Source: Marispirochaeta aestuarii (GTDB taxonomy: Bacteria > Spirochaetota > Spirochaetia > JC444 > Marispirochaetaceae). Taken from it: a stretch of 64,000 bases of DNA. Where the stretch lies: positions 1 through 64,000 of the forward strand of contig NZ_MWQY01000005.1 in assembly GCF_002087085.1 (NCBI RefSeq), read 5' to 3'. A program made the position numbers and the translations under genes. The notes under the pieces are model-generated. The model ran no database searches. It saw nothing but the letters and a program-made list of their open reading frames with translations, and was not told the DNA's origin. Below, piece by piece: positions 7,045-15,206 of the stretch. How positions within the stretch are numbered: position 1 is the stretch's first letter; the number at the start of each line of letters is the position of its first letter.

Positions 7045-8550
7045 ATGGCTAATCTCGCGCTAATAAATTGTACGTCCCTTTCTCAGGAGGCCTTTATGCC
7101 TCTCTGCGACGGGAAATCGGCTTTCGATCTGGTCATCGAGCTGGCCGGGAAACTGCCGGATATTTCCGGACTCGTCTGCCTTTGCTCCCGGGAAAACGAT
7201 CTCCATGGAAAGATGGACGGCGTTTCCTGTATTTCCGGAATAGACAGCCCCGGGACACTCTTCGCCGCCCTGCAGAGCCTGTGCGAAAAGCAGCCGGAGT
7301 TGAACTCATTATTCTATCTGTACGGGGATACCCCCTTTGTTGATCCCGCTCTTTCGGAGCGGATGTGGAACAACCACCGCCGTTACCATGCAGACTATAC
7401 CTTTGCCGACGCCTATCCTGCGGGAATAGCCCCGGAGATCATCCGTGCATCCGCCGTCTCCGCCCTGGCACAACTGGCGGAGGGAATGAAGGGGCCGCTA
7501 AAACGGGATACGGTGTTCGAGGTGCTTCGCAGGGATATTAATGCCTTCGAGATCGAGACGGAAATTCCACCCCTGGACCTCAGGATGCTCCGGATATGCC
7601 TGGCCGCGGAAGACAGGGCCGGGTACATGCTGGTTAAGCGGGTTTGTGAGGCGGGAGTCCGGGGCGCCGAGGCGCTGCTTCGTTATCTTGATGAAAACCA
7701 GAGGATCCTCCGGACGCTTCCCGCCTACCTTTCTGTTCAGATCAGTGCCGGATGTCCCCAGGTCTGTACATACTGTCCCTATCCCGGCGTGGCGGGGGAT
7801 GTGGAAAAGCTTACGGATACCATGCCTGTGGGACGTTTCAGGGAACTTTTGCAGGGCTATTCTGATTTTGCCGGACGGGGATACGTCAATCTTTCGCCCT
7901 GGGGCGAGCCGGCACTGCACCCGGAGATATACGATATTCTGGATACGCTGCTGGATTACCCGAATCTGACGGGTGTGCTGGAGACCGCCGGTATCGGTTG
8001 GGATCGGGAAGCCCTTAAAAAACTGGCAGACCGAGCCGGGGAACAGCTTATCTGGATCGTCTCCCTCGATGCCCTGACTGAAGAAACCTACCGAAGGCTC
8101 AGGGGAAAAGGCTTTCAGGAGGCGGTTGATACCGCTGTGTATCTGCTGGAACTCTTTCCTTCCAGCGCCTGGGTCCAGGCTGTCCGCATGGACAGCAACG
8201 AGGAGGAGCTGGAGAAGTTCTATCGCTTCTGGAAGGAGCGTACGGAGAATATTATCATCCAGAAGTACGACCATTTTTCCGGCAGACTTCCCCAGCGCCG
8301 GGTGGCGGATATATCTCCCCTCAAGCGGAATCCCTGCTGGCATCTGAAGCGGGACCTGGTGGTGCTGATCAACGGCGATGTTCCCATGTGCCGTGAGGAC
8401 CTGGACGGTCAATATTCTCTGGGAAACATTTTCAGAGACGGTTTCGAAGCAGTCTGGAAGAGAGGGGAGGAATACTATCTTCAGCATCTTGAGCAGAAAT
8501 ATCCCTCCCTGTGCAGTGAGTGCGATGAGTACTACACCTTCAACTACTGA
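7045..8550 (+). CDS. Spiro-SPASM radical SAM protein with SpsF-like N-terminal domain
   Basis: A 501-residue protein matching the spirochaete-restricted spiro-SPASM family. Residues 1 to about 205 resemble a nucleotidyltransferase: YLYGDTPFVDP, then an HADYTFADAYPAG segment, in the same order as in the SpsF-like gene at 9484. The radical SAM domain follows, with the 4Fe-4S cysteines C237, C241 and C244 (CPQVCTYC), and the C-terminal SPASM region carries cysteines at CWHLK, MCRED and CSECDEY. Radical SAM/SPASM enzymes use S-adenosylmethionine for difficult chemistry on peptides or sugars; the substrate here is unknown. It is the first gene of the sugar operon. The N-domain lacks the usual arginine-rich nucleotide-binding signature, so it may not be catalytic. 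Confidence 0.88.
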   Translation: MANLALINCTSLSQEAFMPLCDGKSAFDLVIELAGKLPDISGLVCLCSRENDLHGKMDGVSCISGIDSPGTLFAALQSLCEKQPELNSLFYLYGDTPFVDPALSERMWNNHRRYHADYTFADAYPAGIAPEIIRASAVSALAQLAEGMKGPLKRDTVFEVLRRDINAFEIETEIPPLDLRMLRICLAAEDRAGYMLVKRVCEAGVRGAEALLRYLDENQRILRTLPAYLSVQISAGCPQVCTYCPYPGVAGDVEKLTDTMPVGRFRELLQGYSDFAGRGYVNLSPWGEPALHPEIYDILDTLLDYPNLTGVLETAGIGWDREALKKLADRAGEQLIWIVSLDALTEETYRRLRGKGFQEAVDTAVYLLELFPSSAWVQAVRMDSNEEELEKFYRFWKERTENIIIQKYDHFSGRLPQRRVADISPLKRNPCWHLKRDLVVLINGDVPMCREDLDGQYSLGNIFRDGFEAVWKRGEEYYLQHLEQKYPSLCSECDEYYTFNY

Positions 8551-9487
8551 TAATAAAACCAGGGTGCCCTATACCGTTCTCGGCGGTGACAGGGAACGGG
8601 AAGGGAATCCTGATCTGCCCCTTACGGTCCTGCTTCTGAACCGGGGTACCCGGGTATACCGCAGCGAGGTTCTGCAGGAGATTGAACGGCTGCGGCCTGC
8701 GGAGATCATCTCTCTGGAGGGCTCCCGCAACACCTATGACCTCGAACCCCTGGCACGGAAGTTTCCCCGGGTTCGCTTTATCCGGCTTCACAGGCAGGTC
8801 AGCCTGGGCGAGTACCTGAATATCGGAATGGACGAGGCCCGGGGAACCTATGTTCTGGTCATCTGGAACGAGATGCGGATAAGCCAGGTCACGCCCAGGG
8901 CCCTGGAGCGGGTGGCTGAACAGCCCGGCGTCTGTACTGTTCCAGTTCTTTTGAATCAGCGGAATGAGACAATTCCCACCATGATGGCCCCGGGCTTTCA
9001 TAGAAAACGGCTCAAGGTTCTGCCCTTTATCTCCAGGAGCGACGGCATGCTGAGCCTTTTTCCCTATGATCATTGCGGTCTTTATCGTCGCAGTCAGTTC
9101 AATCTTCTCGGGGGCTTTGATCCGGAAATCGAGAACCCCTACTGGCAGCTCCTGGATTTCGGTTTCCGGGCTTATCTGTGGGGCGAGCGGATAAGCTCTT
9201 CAAACCAGTTTCGTATCGTCATGACCAGTGATCCGCCGACCCAGGATACTACCCCCGATGCCGGGTACCGCCGCTTTTTTCTAAAGAACCTGGCAATCCG
9301 TTTTGACAAGGACCGGGGAGTGCTTCCCCGTTCGCGTTTTCTCCCCTTTTATCTGCGTTCAGGCGCAACCTTTGTCGAGGCCCTCAGGGAATTCAGGGAA
9401 GCCGCAGCCTGGGTGGGCCTGCATCAGTACCGCTTTGTGCAGGATGCACGGACTATCGCCGATTTGTGGGAGGTCCCCGAAACGTGA
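8525..9487 (+). CDS. GT-A/GT2-like glycosyltransferase
   Basis: About 320 residues from ATG 8525, overlapping the previous gene by 26 bases; an upstream in-frame ATG at 8378 would read a shadow of that gene. The fold signature is a family 2 glycosyltransferase: an early strand LTVLLLNRG, RFIRLHRQVSLGEYLNIGMDEARGTYVLV in the place where GT2 enzymes have their acceptor/DxD region, and GGFDPEIENPYWQLLDFGFRAY, typical of the C-terminal acceptor-binding part. The usual DxD is replaced by IWNEM, so sugar-nucleotide chemistry may differ or be lost. The genetic context suggests work on the sugar made by this operon. Confidence 0.72.
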   Translation: MSTTPSTTDNKTRVPYTVLGGDREREGNPDLPLTVLLLNRGTRVYRSEVLQEIERLRPAEIISLEGSRNTYDLEPLARKFPRVRFIRLHRQVSLGEYLNIGMDEARGTYVLVIWNEMRISQVTPRALERVAEQPGVCTVPVLLNQRNETIPTMMAPGFHRKRLKVLPFISRSDGMLSLFPYDHCGLYRRSQFNLLGGFDPEIENPYWQLLDFGFRAYLWGERISSSNQFRIVMTSDPPTQDTTPDAGYRRFFLKNLAIRFDKDRGVLPRSRFLPFYLRSGATFVEALREFREAAAWVGLHQYRFVQDARTIADLWEVPET

Positions 9488-10179
9488 CAGGGGTTATTCT
9501 TCAGGCACGTCTGGATTCCTCCAGACTGCCGGCAAAGGCTCTGCTGGATCTTCAGGGTAAAACCGTTGTAGAGCACGCCATGGCGGCACTCAGGAAGCTT
9601 AGCTCCGCCGAGGTTTTTATCCTGGCAACGGACCCGGAGAGTGCGGATTTTTTCCGCCGAAAGGCGGAAGCAGAGGGATTTGAATTATTCATCGGCCCCA
9701 AGGAGGATGTCCTCCGGCGTTTTGCCGATGCCGCCCGTCACTACGGTCTCGATCTGATCGTCCGGGCTACCGGGGACAATCCTCTTGTTTCCTGGGAGAT
9801 TGCCGGGGAGTCCCTTGATCTGCAGAGAGAAGCGGCAGCCGATTATGCCGCATGTACGGATGCTCCCCTGGGAACAGGGGTGGAGGTCATCGCCGCCCGG
9901 GCCCTTCTTGAGGCGGACAGGCTGGCCAGGGATCCCTACGAACGGGAACATGTCTGCCCTTATCTCTACCGCAGGCCCGAGGAATATAAAATCAGCGTCT
10001 CTCCTGTAAGGGAATCCCGCCGCCTTCCTGAAGCCCGGGTTACGGTGGATACCCTGGAGGATTACCGGCATATTTCCGCTCTCTTCAGAAGTCTGTATAG
10101 GGGTACTCCAATAGCCCTGGAGGATGTTCTCGACTACCTGAAAACAGAAGCTTCAGGAAAAGCGGATACCTCCGGGTAA
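9484..10179 (+). CDS. spsF: SpsF-like cytidylyltransferase
   Basis: About 231 residues. I prefer the GTG at 9484 (GTGA overlap with the previous stop, GGAGG about ten bases upstream) because the family begins directly at the strand read here as GVILQARLDSSRLPAK, the nucleotide-binding loop; the ATG at 9466 is the alternative. RATGDNPLVS is the metal-binding segment, followed by the DYAACTDAPLGTGVEV stretch. SpsF/NeuA-type enzymes activate acidic sugars such as nonulosonates as CMP derivatives. With the PseG-like gene next door and a NeuB-like gene at 31367, it suggests a nonulosonate or related acid sugar. Confidence 0.85.
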   Translation: MTGVILQARLDSSRLPAKALLDLQGKTVVEHAMAALRKLSSAEVFILATDPESADFFRRKAEAEGFELFIGPKEDVLRRFADAARHYGLDLIVRATGDNPLVSWEIAGESLDLQREAAADYAACTDAPLGTGVEVIAARALLEADRLARDPYEREHVCPYLYRRPEEYKISVSPVRESRRLPEARVTVDTLEDYRHISALFRSLYRGTPIALEDVLDYLKTEASGKADTSG

Positions 10180-10190
10180 ATGGCAGGACT

Positions 10191-11972
10191 ATGGGTAAAG
10201 AAGGAAGTAAAAAGATACTGGCTGTTCCGTCGGTACGCAGGGGAAACGGAAGCGGCCATCTTCATCGCATGCTGCACCTTGCCGCCGAGCATCCCCGCAG
10301 GGTTTCTCTTTTTCTCGACAGAACCGGAAAACTGACTCCGGGACCGACGATCAATCTGAAACCCTACGAGGAGTTTATCCGGTCCGAGATCGACTTTCGG
10401 CAGCTGCAGAAAGAATCCTGGAGTTATATTCTGCTGGACCAGCGGGAGACCCCGGTTTCTCTTCTTGCCGGTCTGAAGGAACTGATTCCCGGCACCCCTG
10501 TTGCGGCAGTCGATGAGGGCGGCAAACACCGCAAGTCTCTTGAATACCTTATCGATACCCTGCCGAGTCTTCGCCGGCAGGAATGCAACCTCTTCAAGCC
10601 TGACCTGAATCCGCGGCCGCTTCGGCGCAGCTTATACTACAACTGTCCTTTAAAATTCGAGAAGGTACTGATCAGTTTCGGTGGAGAAGATCCCAGGGGA
10701 CTTACCCTGCCCACCCTCATAGCTCTGGGGAAGATACCTTTTCTGTCCCGAACCTCCATTACCGTGGCCGCCGGCCCTGCCTTTCGGGAGCTCAGCCTGC
10801 CGTCGGATATCGAGATCCTGAGGGCTCCGGGGAACCTTCGGGAGTACCTGTCCGACTACGATTGCCTGATCACCTCCTACGGATTGACGGCCCTGGAAGC
10901 CCTTGCTGCGGGTATTCCTGTAGTCACGGTGAATCCCTCCCGGTACCACAGCCGTCTGGCAAAAAAGACGGGCCTTTTGGTCTGCGGCACGGGAAAGCCC
11001 GATGCAGGAAGACTGAAAAGAGCCCTGGAAAACCCTCGAAAGCTCATCGGCCGCTGCGCCCTGGCGGAGGAAAACCTGAGGGACACTGCTGACGCTGATC
11101 CGTCCCCGGCGGAGCTTTCCCCCTCAGCCTCAGTCTGTCCCGGATGCGGTGCGGCTCCCGGGAGGGTTCTGGGACGCTTTCCTGAGCGGACCTTTTATCG
11201 ATGCGCCTCATGCACCCTGGTTTATCAACAGCGCTGGATTCCGGATTCAACCGTTTACAACCACGCCTATTTTTTCGATGAGTACAAACGACAGTACGGA
11301 AAGAGTTACCTCGACGATTTTGCACATATCCGCAGCATGGGAAGGGAGCGGCTCAGGAATATTCGTATCGAAAATTCCGACCCGTCGCTTCTGGATGTGG
11401 GCTGTGCCTATGGACCTTTCCTGGAAGCTGCTCGGGAGGCCGGTTTCCGGATCGAAGGCCTCGAACCGTCCAAAGAAGCGGCCCGCTGGGCGGAGGAGCA
11501 CCTTGGATGCAGGGTTTCCCCCATGGGTCTTGAGGAGTTTGTCCGGAAGAATCCTCAGAAAAAATGGGACGTCGTAACTCTCTGGTATGTAATCGAGCAT
11601 TTTCCCGATCTGGAGAGTGCCCTGCAACAACTTTCCGGCATGGTAAAACCCGGGGGTATGCTGGCTCTGGGGACCCCCAACGGCGCCGGTATAAGTGCCA
11701 GAAGGAATCTGAAGAAATTTCTCGCCGCGAGTCCCGCGGATCACTATACAATTCTCAGTCCGAAATCGGTAAAACGGCTCCTGAAACAAAAGGGTTTCAG
11801 GGTGGAAAAAATGAGGATTCCCGGAATGCACAGGGAGCGCTTCCCGGTACTGTTCCGTATACTCTGGCCCTTCACTGCCGGGATAGCCCGCTTGCTGCGT
11901 CTGGGAGACACCTTCGAGGTGTACGCCCGCCGTATGGACAGGGAAAGAAAGGATAACTCCCGTGAAGGATAA
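10191..11972 (+). CDS. PseG-like sugar enzyme fused to SAM-dependent methyltransferase
   Basis: A 593-residue two-part protein. Residues about 8-310 look like PseG/MurG-type enzymes (UDP-sugar hydrolase or glycosyltransferase fold): GSGHLHRM at the N-terminus, ISFGGEDPRG in the middle and TSYGLTALEALAAGIPVV later. A zinc-ribbon follows (cysteines from 316: CPGCG, then CASC), and then a class I methyltransferase with motif I DVGCAYG at 402-408, the acidic GLEPS end of strand 2 and a VIEHFPDLESAL segment. PseG proteins remove UDP during pseudaminic acid synthesis; zinc-ribbon methyltransferases often methylate sugar nucleotides. It begins 11 bases after spsF and overlaps the ATP-grasp gene. The fusion suggests that two steps of one pathway are coupled. 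Confidence 0.82.
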   Translation: MGKEGSKKILAVPSVRRGNGSGHLHRMLHLAAEHPRRVSLFLDRTGKLTPGPTINLKPYEEFIRSEIDFRQLQKESWSYILLDQRETPVSLLAGLKELIPGTPVAAVDEGGKHRKSLEYLIDTLPSLRRQECNLFKPDLNPRPLRRSLYYNCPLKFEKVLISFGGEDPRGLTLPTLIALGKIPFLSRTSITVAAGPAFRELSLPSDIEILRAPGNLREYLSDYDCLITSYGLTALEALAAGIPVVTVNPSRYHSRLAKKTGLLVCGTGKPDAGRLKRALENPRKLIGRCALAEENLRDTADADPSPAELSPSASVCPGCGAAPGRVLGRFPERTFYRCASCTLVYQQRWIPDSTVYNHAYFFDEYKRQYGKSYLDDFAHIRSMGRERLRNIRIENSDPSLLDVGCAYGPFLEAAREAGFRIEGLEPSKEAARWAEEHLGCRVSPMGLEEFVRKNPQKKWDVVTLWYVIEHFPDLESALQQLSGMVKPGGMLALGTPNGAGISARRNLKKFLAASPADHYTILSPKSVKRLLKQKGFRVEKMRIPGMHRERFPVLFRILWPFTAGIARLLRLGDTFEVYARRMDRERKDNSREG

Positions 11973-13560
11973 AATTCGACGCATTTATATTCTGGGAGCG
12001 GGGACCATGCAGCTTCCGGCCATCCGTATAGCCAGGGGATTCGGATGGGAGGTAATCTGCGCCGACGGCAATCCTGATGCGCCCGGGAGGGCCGAGGCCC
12101 ATTATTTTGAGCATATCGATCTGAAGGACAGAGAGGGAATAGCGGAATCCGTAGTCGACTGGAGAAACCGGAGGGGCCTTGACGGGGTATTTACCGCAGG
12201 AACGGATTTTTCCGCCGCTGTAGCCTGGGCCGCGGAGAAGGCGGGTCTCCCCGGTATCCCGTATCAGAGCGCTCTGAAGGCCAGTGACAAATTCCTTATG
12301 CGCACAGCCTTCGCCGAAGCCGGAGTGCCGTCTCCCCGTTTTGCAGGGATAGAGAATCCCGACCAGTGGCGGGATGCTTTCGAAAAAGCAGGACTCCCCG
12401 CGGTGGTGAAGCCGGTGGACAATATGGGCTCCCGGGGAATCCGGCGGGTGGACACCCTCGAGGATGCCCGTTCCGCCGTTGAAGCCGCCTTTGTCTGCTC
12501 CGCCTCCGGCAGGGTCATAGTGGAAGAGTATATCGAAGGCCCGGAGTTTTCCCTGGATGCCCTGATTTATCGCGGTGTGTTCAGCCTCTGCGGTATTGCG
12601 GACCGGCACATACGCTTTGCCCCCTATTTTATCGAAGTAGGACACACCATGCCGTCAATCTTTCCCGAAGGGGACCGGCAAAGAATTATCGACACCTTCA
12701 GGAATGCCGCTTTTGCCCTGGGTATCGACAACGGGGCGGCCAAGGGGGATATCAAGCTGGGCAGATCCGGTCCTGTGGTGGGCGAAGTCGCCGCACGGCT
12801 TTCCGGGGGATATATGTCGGGGTGGACCTATCCTCTTTCCTCGGGAGTCGAGGTGACCGCGGGGGCCTTGAGAATTGCCGTGGGAGAGCCTCCCGGAGAT
12901 CTTGCTCCTGTACAACAGAAAACCTGCGCGGAACGGGCATTTTATTCCATCCCGGGCATTATCGACAGCATCGACGGTTTTTCCGACAGTATGGGAAGCG
13001 CCGCCTTTCTTCTGACCTCTCCGGGCAGCAGGGTGGAGTTTCCCCGGAACAATGTGGAAAAATGCGGTAATATAATCTGTGCTGCGGAAACCCGGGAGGA
13101 TGCCTGCAGCAGGGCGGAAGATCTCTGCCGAAGGGTCATCCTGCGCCTTGCCGCGGGAGGACGGGAGACCCTGGATTTTCTTCGCCGTCGCAGCCATGAA
13201 TGGGTTCCCGATGCTTTTACCCTGGAGGACCCGGAAAACCGGGATTGGCTGCGGGAACTTGAATATCTCCCGGATTTTGCCAGTCTGCGCAGCACGGGGC
13301 CGGTAATCCCCCTGCCGCCGCATCCCGAAAAGGAGACCGCCTGTGACTGGCTGGGCCGCAGTCTGACGGATGCCCTTGAACTGATACAGGCAAAGACCGG
13401 TGTACATGCAGCATCTGAACGGGGTAATGTGGGAAGACAGTTCTGGCTCGCTCTTCTTCGGGGAGGCTATCAGGGAGGTCTCTGGTTTCTCGATACCCTC
13501 AACGGTTCAGCGGACCAGACCGGATACGGAGAAATTGAGGAGTTTCCTGCAGGATGGTAA
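11962..13560 (+). CDS. ATP-grasp domain protein
   Basis: A 532-residue protein from GTG 11962 overlapping the previous gene by 11 bases (an ATG at 12007 is possible). It has an N-terminal Rossmann-like pre-ATP-grasp domain (YILGAGTMQLPAIRIAR, then ICADGNPDAPG), a central ATP-grasp domain with the ATP-binding lysine in PAVVKPVDNMGSRG and VIVEEYIEGPEFS, and acidic/Asn metal ligands around GDIKLG and GEVAARLSGG. The last 150 residues are an unassigned extension. Such enzymes join a carboxylate to an amine, thiol or similar group through an acyl-phosphate. In this operon, ligation of an amino acid or other acyl unit to a sugar acid is a reasonable guess. Confidence 0.85.
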   Translation: MKDKIRRIYILGAGTMQLPAIRIARGFGWEVICADGNPDAPGRAEAHYFEHIDLKDREGIAESVVDWRNRRGLDGVFTAGTDFSAAVAWAAEKAGLPGIPYQSALKASDKFLMRTAFAEAGVPSPRFAGIENPDQWRDAFEKAGLPAVVKPVDNMGSRGIRRVDTLEDARSAVEAAFVCSASGRVIVEEYIEGPEFSLDALIYRGVFSLCGIADRHIRFAPYFIEVGHTMPSIFPEGDRQRIIDTFRNAAFALGIDNGAAKGDIKLGRSGPVVGEVAARLSGGYMSGWTYPLSSGVEVTAGALRIAVGEPPGDLAPVQQKTCAERAFYSIPGIIDSIDGFSDSMGSAAFLLTSPGSRVEFPRNNVEKCGNIICAAETREDACSRAEDLCRRVILRLAAGGRETLDFLRRRSHEWVPDAFTLEDPENRDWLRELEYLPDFASLRSTGPVIPLPPHPEKETACDWLGRSLTDALELIQAKTGVHAASERGNVGRQFWLALLRGGYQGGLWFLDTLNGSADQTGYGEIEEFPAGW

Positions 13561-14582
13561 GGCCTTTCAGAGCATTTGTGCTTATTTTATCCGGACTGCT
13601 CCTGTGCTCAGCGGTATCCTTCGGGGATACCAATATTACGACCCTTATTCAGCGGGTAGGGGGAGAACTCCTGTGGGATCCGGTCCTGGAGCGGGGCATT
13701 GTCAACCGGGGCCGGCGGAGCGTTGTCTTCCAGGTGGGGATTCCTTTTCTGCTGAAGGATTTTAACGAAGTTACCGACATCGAAGCCCCCCGTCGAAGGC
13801 AGGATGGGAGCGTTGTTGTGAGCGATGAAAGCGCCAAAGCCTTCGTCTCCCTCTTCGCTGTCGACCAGCCTCAGGACTCCTTTACCATCTCCACCATTAT
13901 TATCGATCCCGGCCACGGCGGAAAGGATCCGGGAACCATCGGGACCCACAACATCGATGGAGAACGGCTCGTCCTGGAAGAAAAGGATCTGGTGCTGAAG
14001 GTTTCACAGTCGGTGGTTAATCAGCTGAAAGAGAACTTTCCCGACAAAAATATCATCCTGACCCGCAGTGACGACCGTTACCTTGCCCTGGAAGAACGGA
14101 CGGCCATAGCCAACGCCGTTGAACTTGCGGAGCAGGAGGCCATGATCTTCATGTCGATTCATGCCAATGCCTCCCTGAACCGGAAGGCCTCTGGTTTCGA
14201 GGTCTGGTACCTTCCGCCTGAATACCGGCGGGAAATCGTCGATCCCGAAGATCTGGACCAGGAGCAGAAGACAATCGCGCCCATTCTGAACTCGATTCTG
14301 GAAGAGGAATTTACCGTGGAGAGTATTCTGCTGGCAAAGGAGATTCTCGATGGCATGGAAACGACAATCGGAACCGTCAGCGGCAGCAGGGGGCTCAAGG
14401 AGGAGTCCTGGTTTGTGGTCAGAAATGCCAAAATGCCTTCGGTCCTGGTGGAAATCGGTTTTGTAACCAATCCCGAAGAGGCGAAGCTTCTGAATACGGA
14501 GACACACTTGCAGAAGATCTCTTCGGGCATCTATAATGGGCTTGCCGCCTACATACGGAATTTTGAGAAGAGCGGCGAATAA
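13554..14582 (+). CDS. N-acetylmuramoyl-L-alanine amidase (AmiA/AmiC type)
   Basis: A 342-residue exported peptidoglycan amidase (Amidase_3). The signal peptide spans about residues 1-23. After an N-terminal region of about 100 residues, the catalytic domain shows the zinc ligands: His in DPGHGGKDPGT, Glu in LVLEEKDL and His in SIHANAS, plus the catalytic glutamate in LVEIGFVTNPEEA. It cleaves the bond between MurNAc and the stem peptide. It overlaps the ATP-grasp gene by seven bases and precedes a GerMN gene and flaA. A role in making room for periplasmic flagella or in septum splitting is possible but inferred. Confidence 0.93.
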   Translation: MVRPFRAFVLILSGLLLCSAVSFGDTNITTLIQRVGGELLWDPVLERGIVNRGRRSVVFQVGIPFLLKDFNEVTDIEAPRRRQDGSVVVSDESAKAFVSLFAVDQPQDSFTISTIIIDPGHGGKDPGTIGTHNIDGERLVLEEKDLVLKVSQSVVNQLKENFPDKNIILTRSDDRYLALEERTAIANAVELAEQEAMIFMSIHANASLNRKASGFEVWYLPPEYRREIVDPEDLDQEQKTIAPILNSILEEEFTVESILLAKEILDGMETTIGTVSGSRGLKEESWFVVRNAKMPSVLVEIGFVTNPEEAKLLNTETHLQKISSGIYNGLAAYIRNFEKSGE

Positions 14583-14607
14583 TTCTCTCTTTTGCAAGGA
14601 TGAGTCT

Positions 14608-15087
14608 GTGACACTATCAAAAAAGCCGGACACCCTGACCCTTGTCACCGGTCTGGTGCTTCTGATCCTCTTCGTCCTGTCCCTGGTCCTCTATATCATG
14701 GATCCCTATAAACAGATACAGCGAAAATTTCTCTTTGTCAGCGAAGCCACCATGTCTCTCGCCGGGGAAGTACGGTCGGTGCCTTTCTCAAACGACAGAG
14801 AAAGAAACATTGCAGCATATATAGAAGAGCTTCTTCTGGGACCTGCGGCCCTGAGGCTGCAGAGCATTTTTCCTGAAAATACCAGGCTGAACCAGCTGAA
14901 ACTGGAAGATAAAGTGCTGTATATTGATTTCTCCCGGGAAATGGTCTTCAATCTCGACAATCATCCCCTTACTCCGGTTGAGATTAAGGACCTGGTGGTC
15001 GACAATCTATCTGTAAACTTTCCCGGATTAGAGAAAGTGATCATCACTGTAAACGGTCTCGAGCCTGATTTCGAGATCAAGGAGTAG
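14608..15087 (+). CDS. GerMN-domain membrane-anchored protein
   Basis: About 159 residues from GTG 14608, with AAGGA seven bases upstream; the ATG at 14536 would read inside the amidase gene and gives an unnatural leader. It has one N-terminal transmembrane helix (LTLVTGLVLLILFVLSLVLYIM) and then a GerMN/sporulation-germination type domain: AAYIEELLLGP, FPENTRLNQLKLEDKVLYIDFS and a final IITVNG strand. GerMN domains occur in envelope proteins, often with peptidoglycan amidases, and the linkage to the preceding amidase fits that. Its molecular role is not known. Confidence 0.8.
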   Translation: MTLSKKPDTLTLVTGLVLLILFVLSLVLYIMDPYKQIQRKFLFVSEATMSLAGEVRSVPFSNDRERNIAAYIEELLLGPAALRLQSIFPENTRLNQLKLEDKVLYIDFSREMVFNLDNHPLTPVEIKDLVVDNLSVNFPGLEKVIITVNGLEPDFEIKE

Positions 15088-15137
15088 GGAAAAGGATGGA
15101 GGTTTGTTTCGAAAAAGAGAGAAAAAAAGAAAAATCG

Positions 15138-15165
15138 TTGACAAAAATGTATGGGTACGTATAAT
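15138..15165 (+). promoter_or_regulatory. Sigma-70-type promoter for flaA
   Basis: TTGACA (15138-15143) and TATAAT (15160-15165) are exact consensus boxes separated by 16 bases, about 40 bases upstream of the flaA start. An AAGGAG ribosome-binding site lies at 15195-15200. Such a strong housekeeping promoter fits abundant FlaA production and agrees with reports that spirochaete flagellar genes can use sigma-70. Confidence 0.88.
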
Positions 15166-15206
15166 TTTAATTGGCTAATGCAATTAATGTGAGAAAGGAG
15201 CAATAA

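Noticed and set aside
11247-13407. Long open frames on the minus strand opposite the methyltransferase fusion and ATP-grasp genes
   Set aside because: The plus-strand genes have clear domains and coupled starts; the antisense frames have no recognisable motif and follow GC-rich codon structure.
13554-15087. Sporulation function suggested by amidase plus GerMN domain and spsF naming
   Set aside because: The organism is a spirochaete; these families have general envelope and sugar roles, and no spore gene is present.
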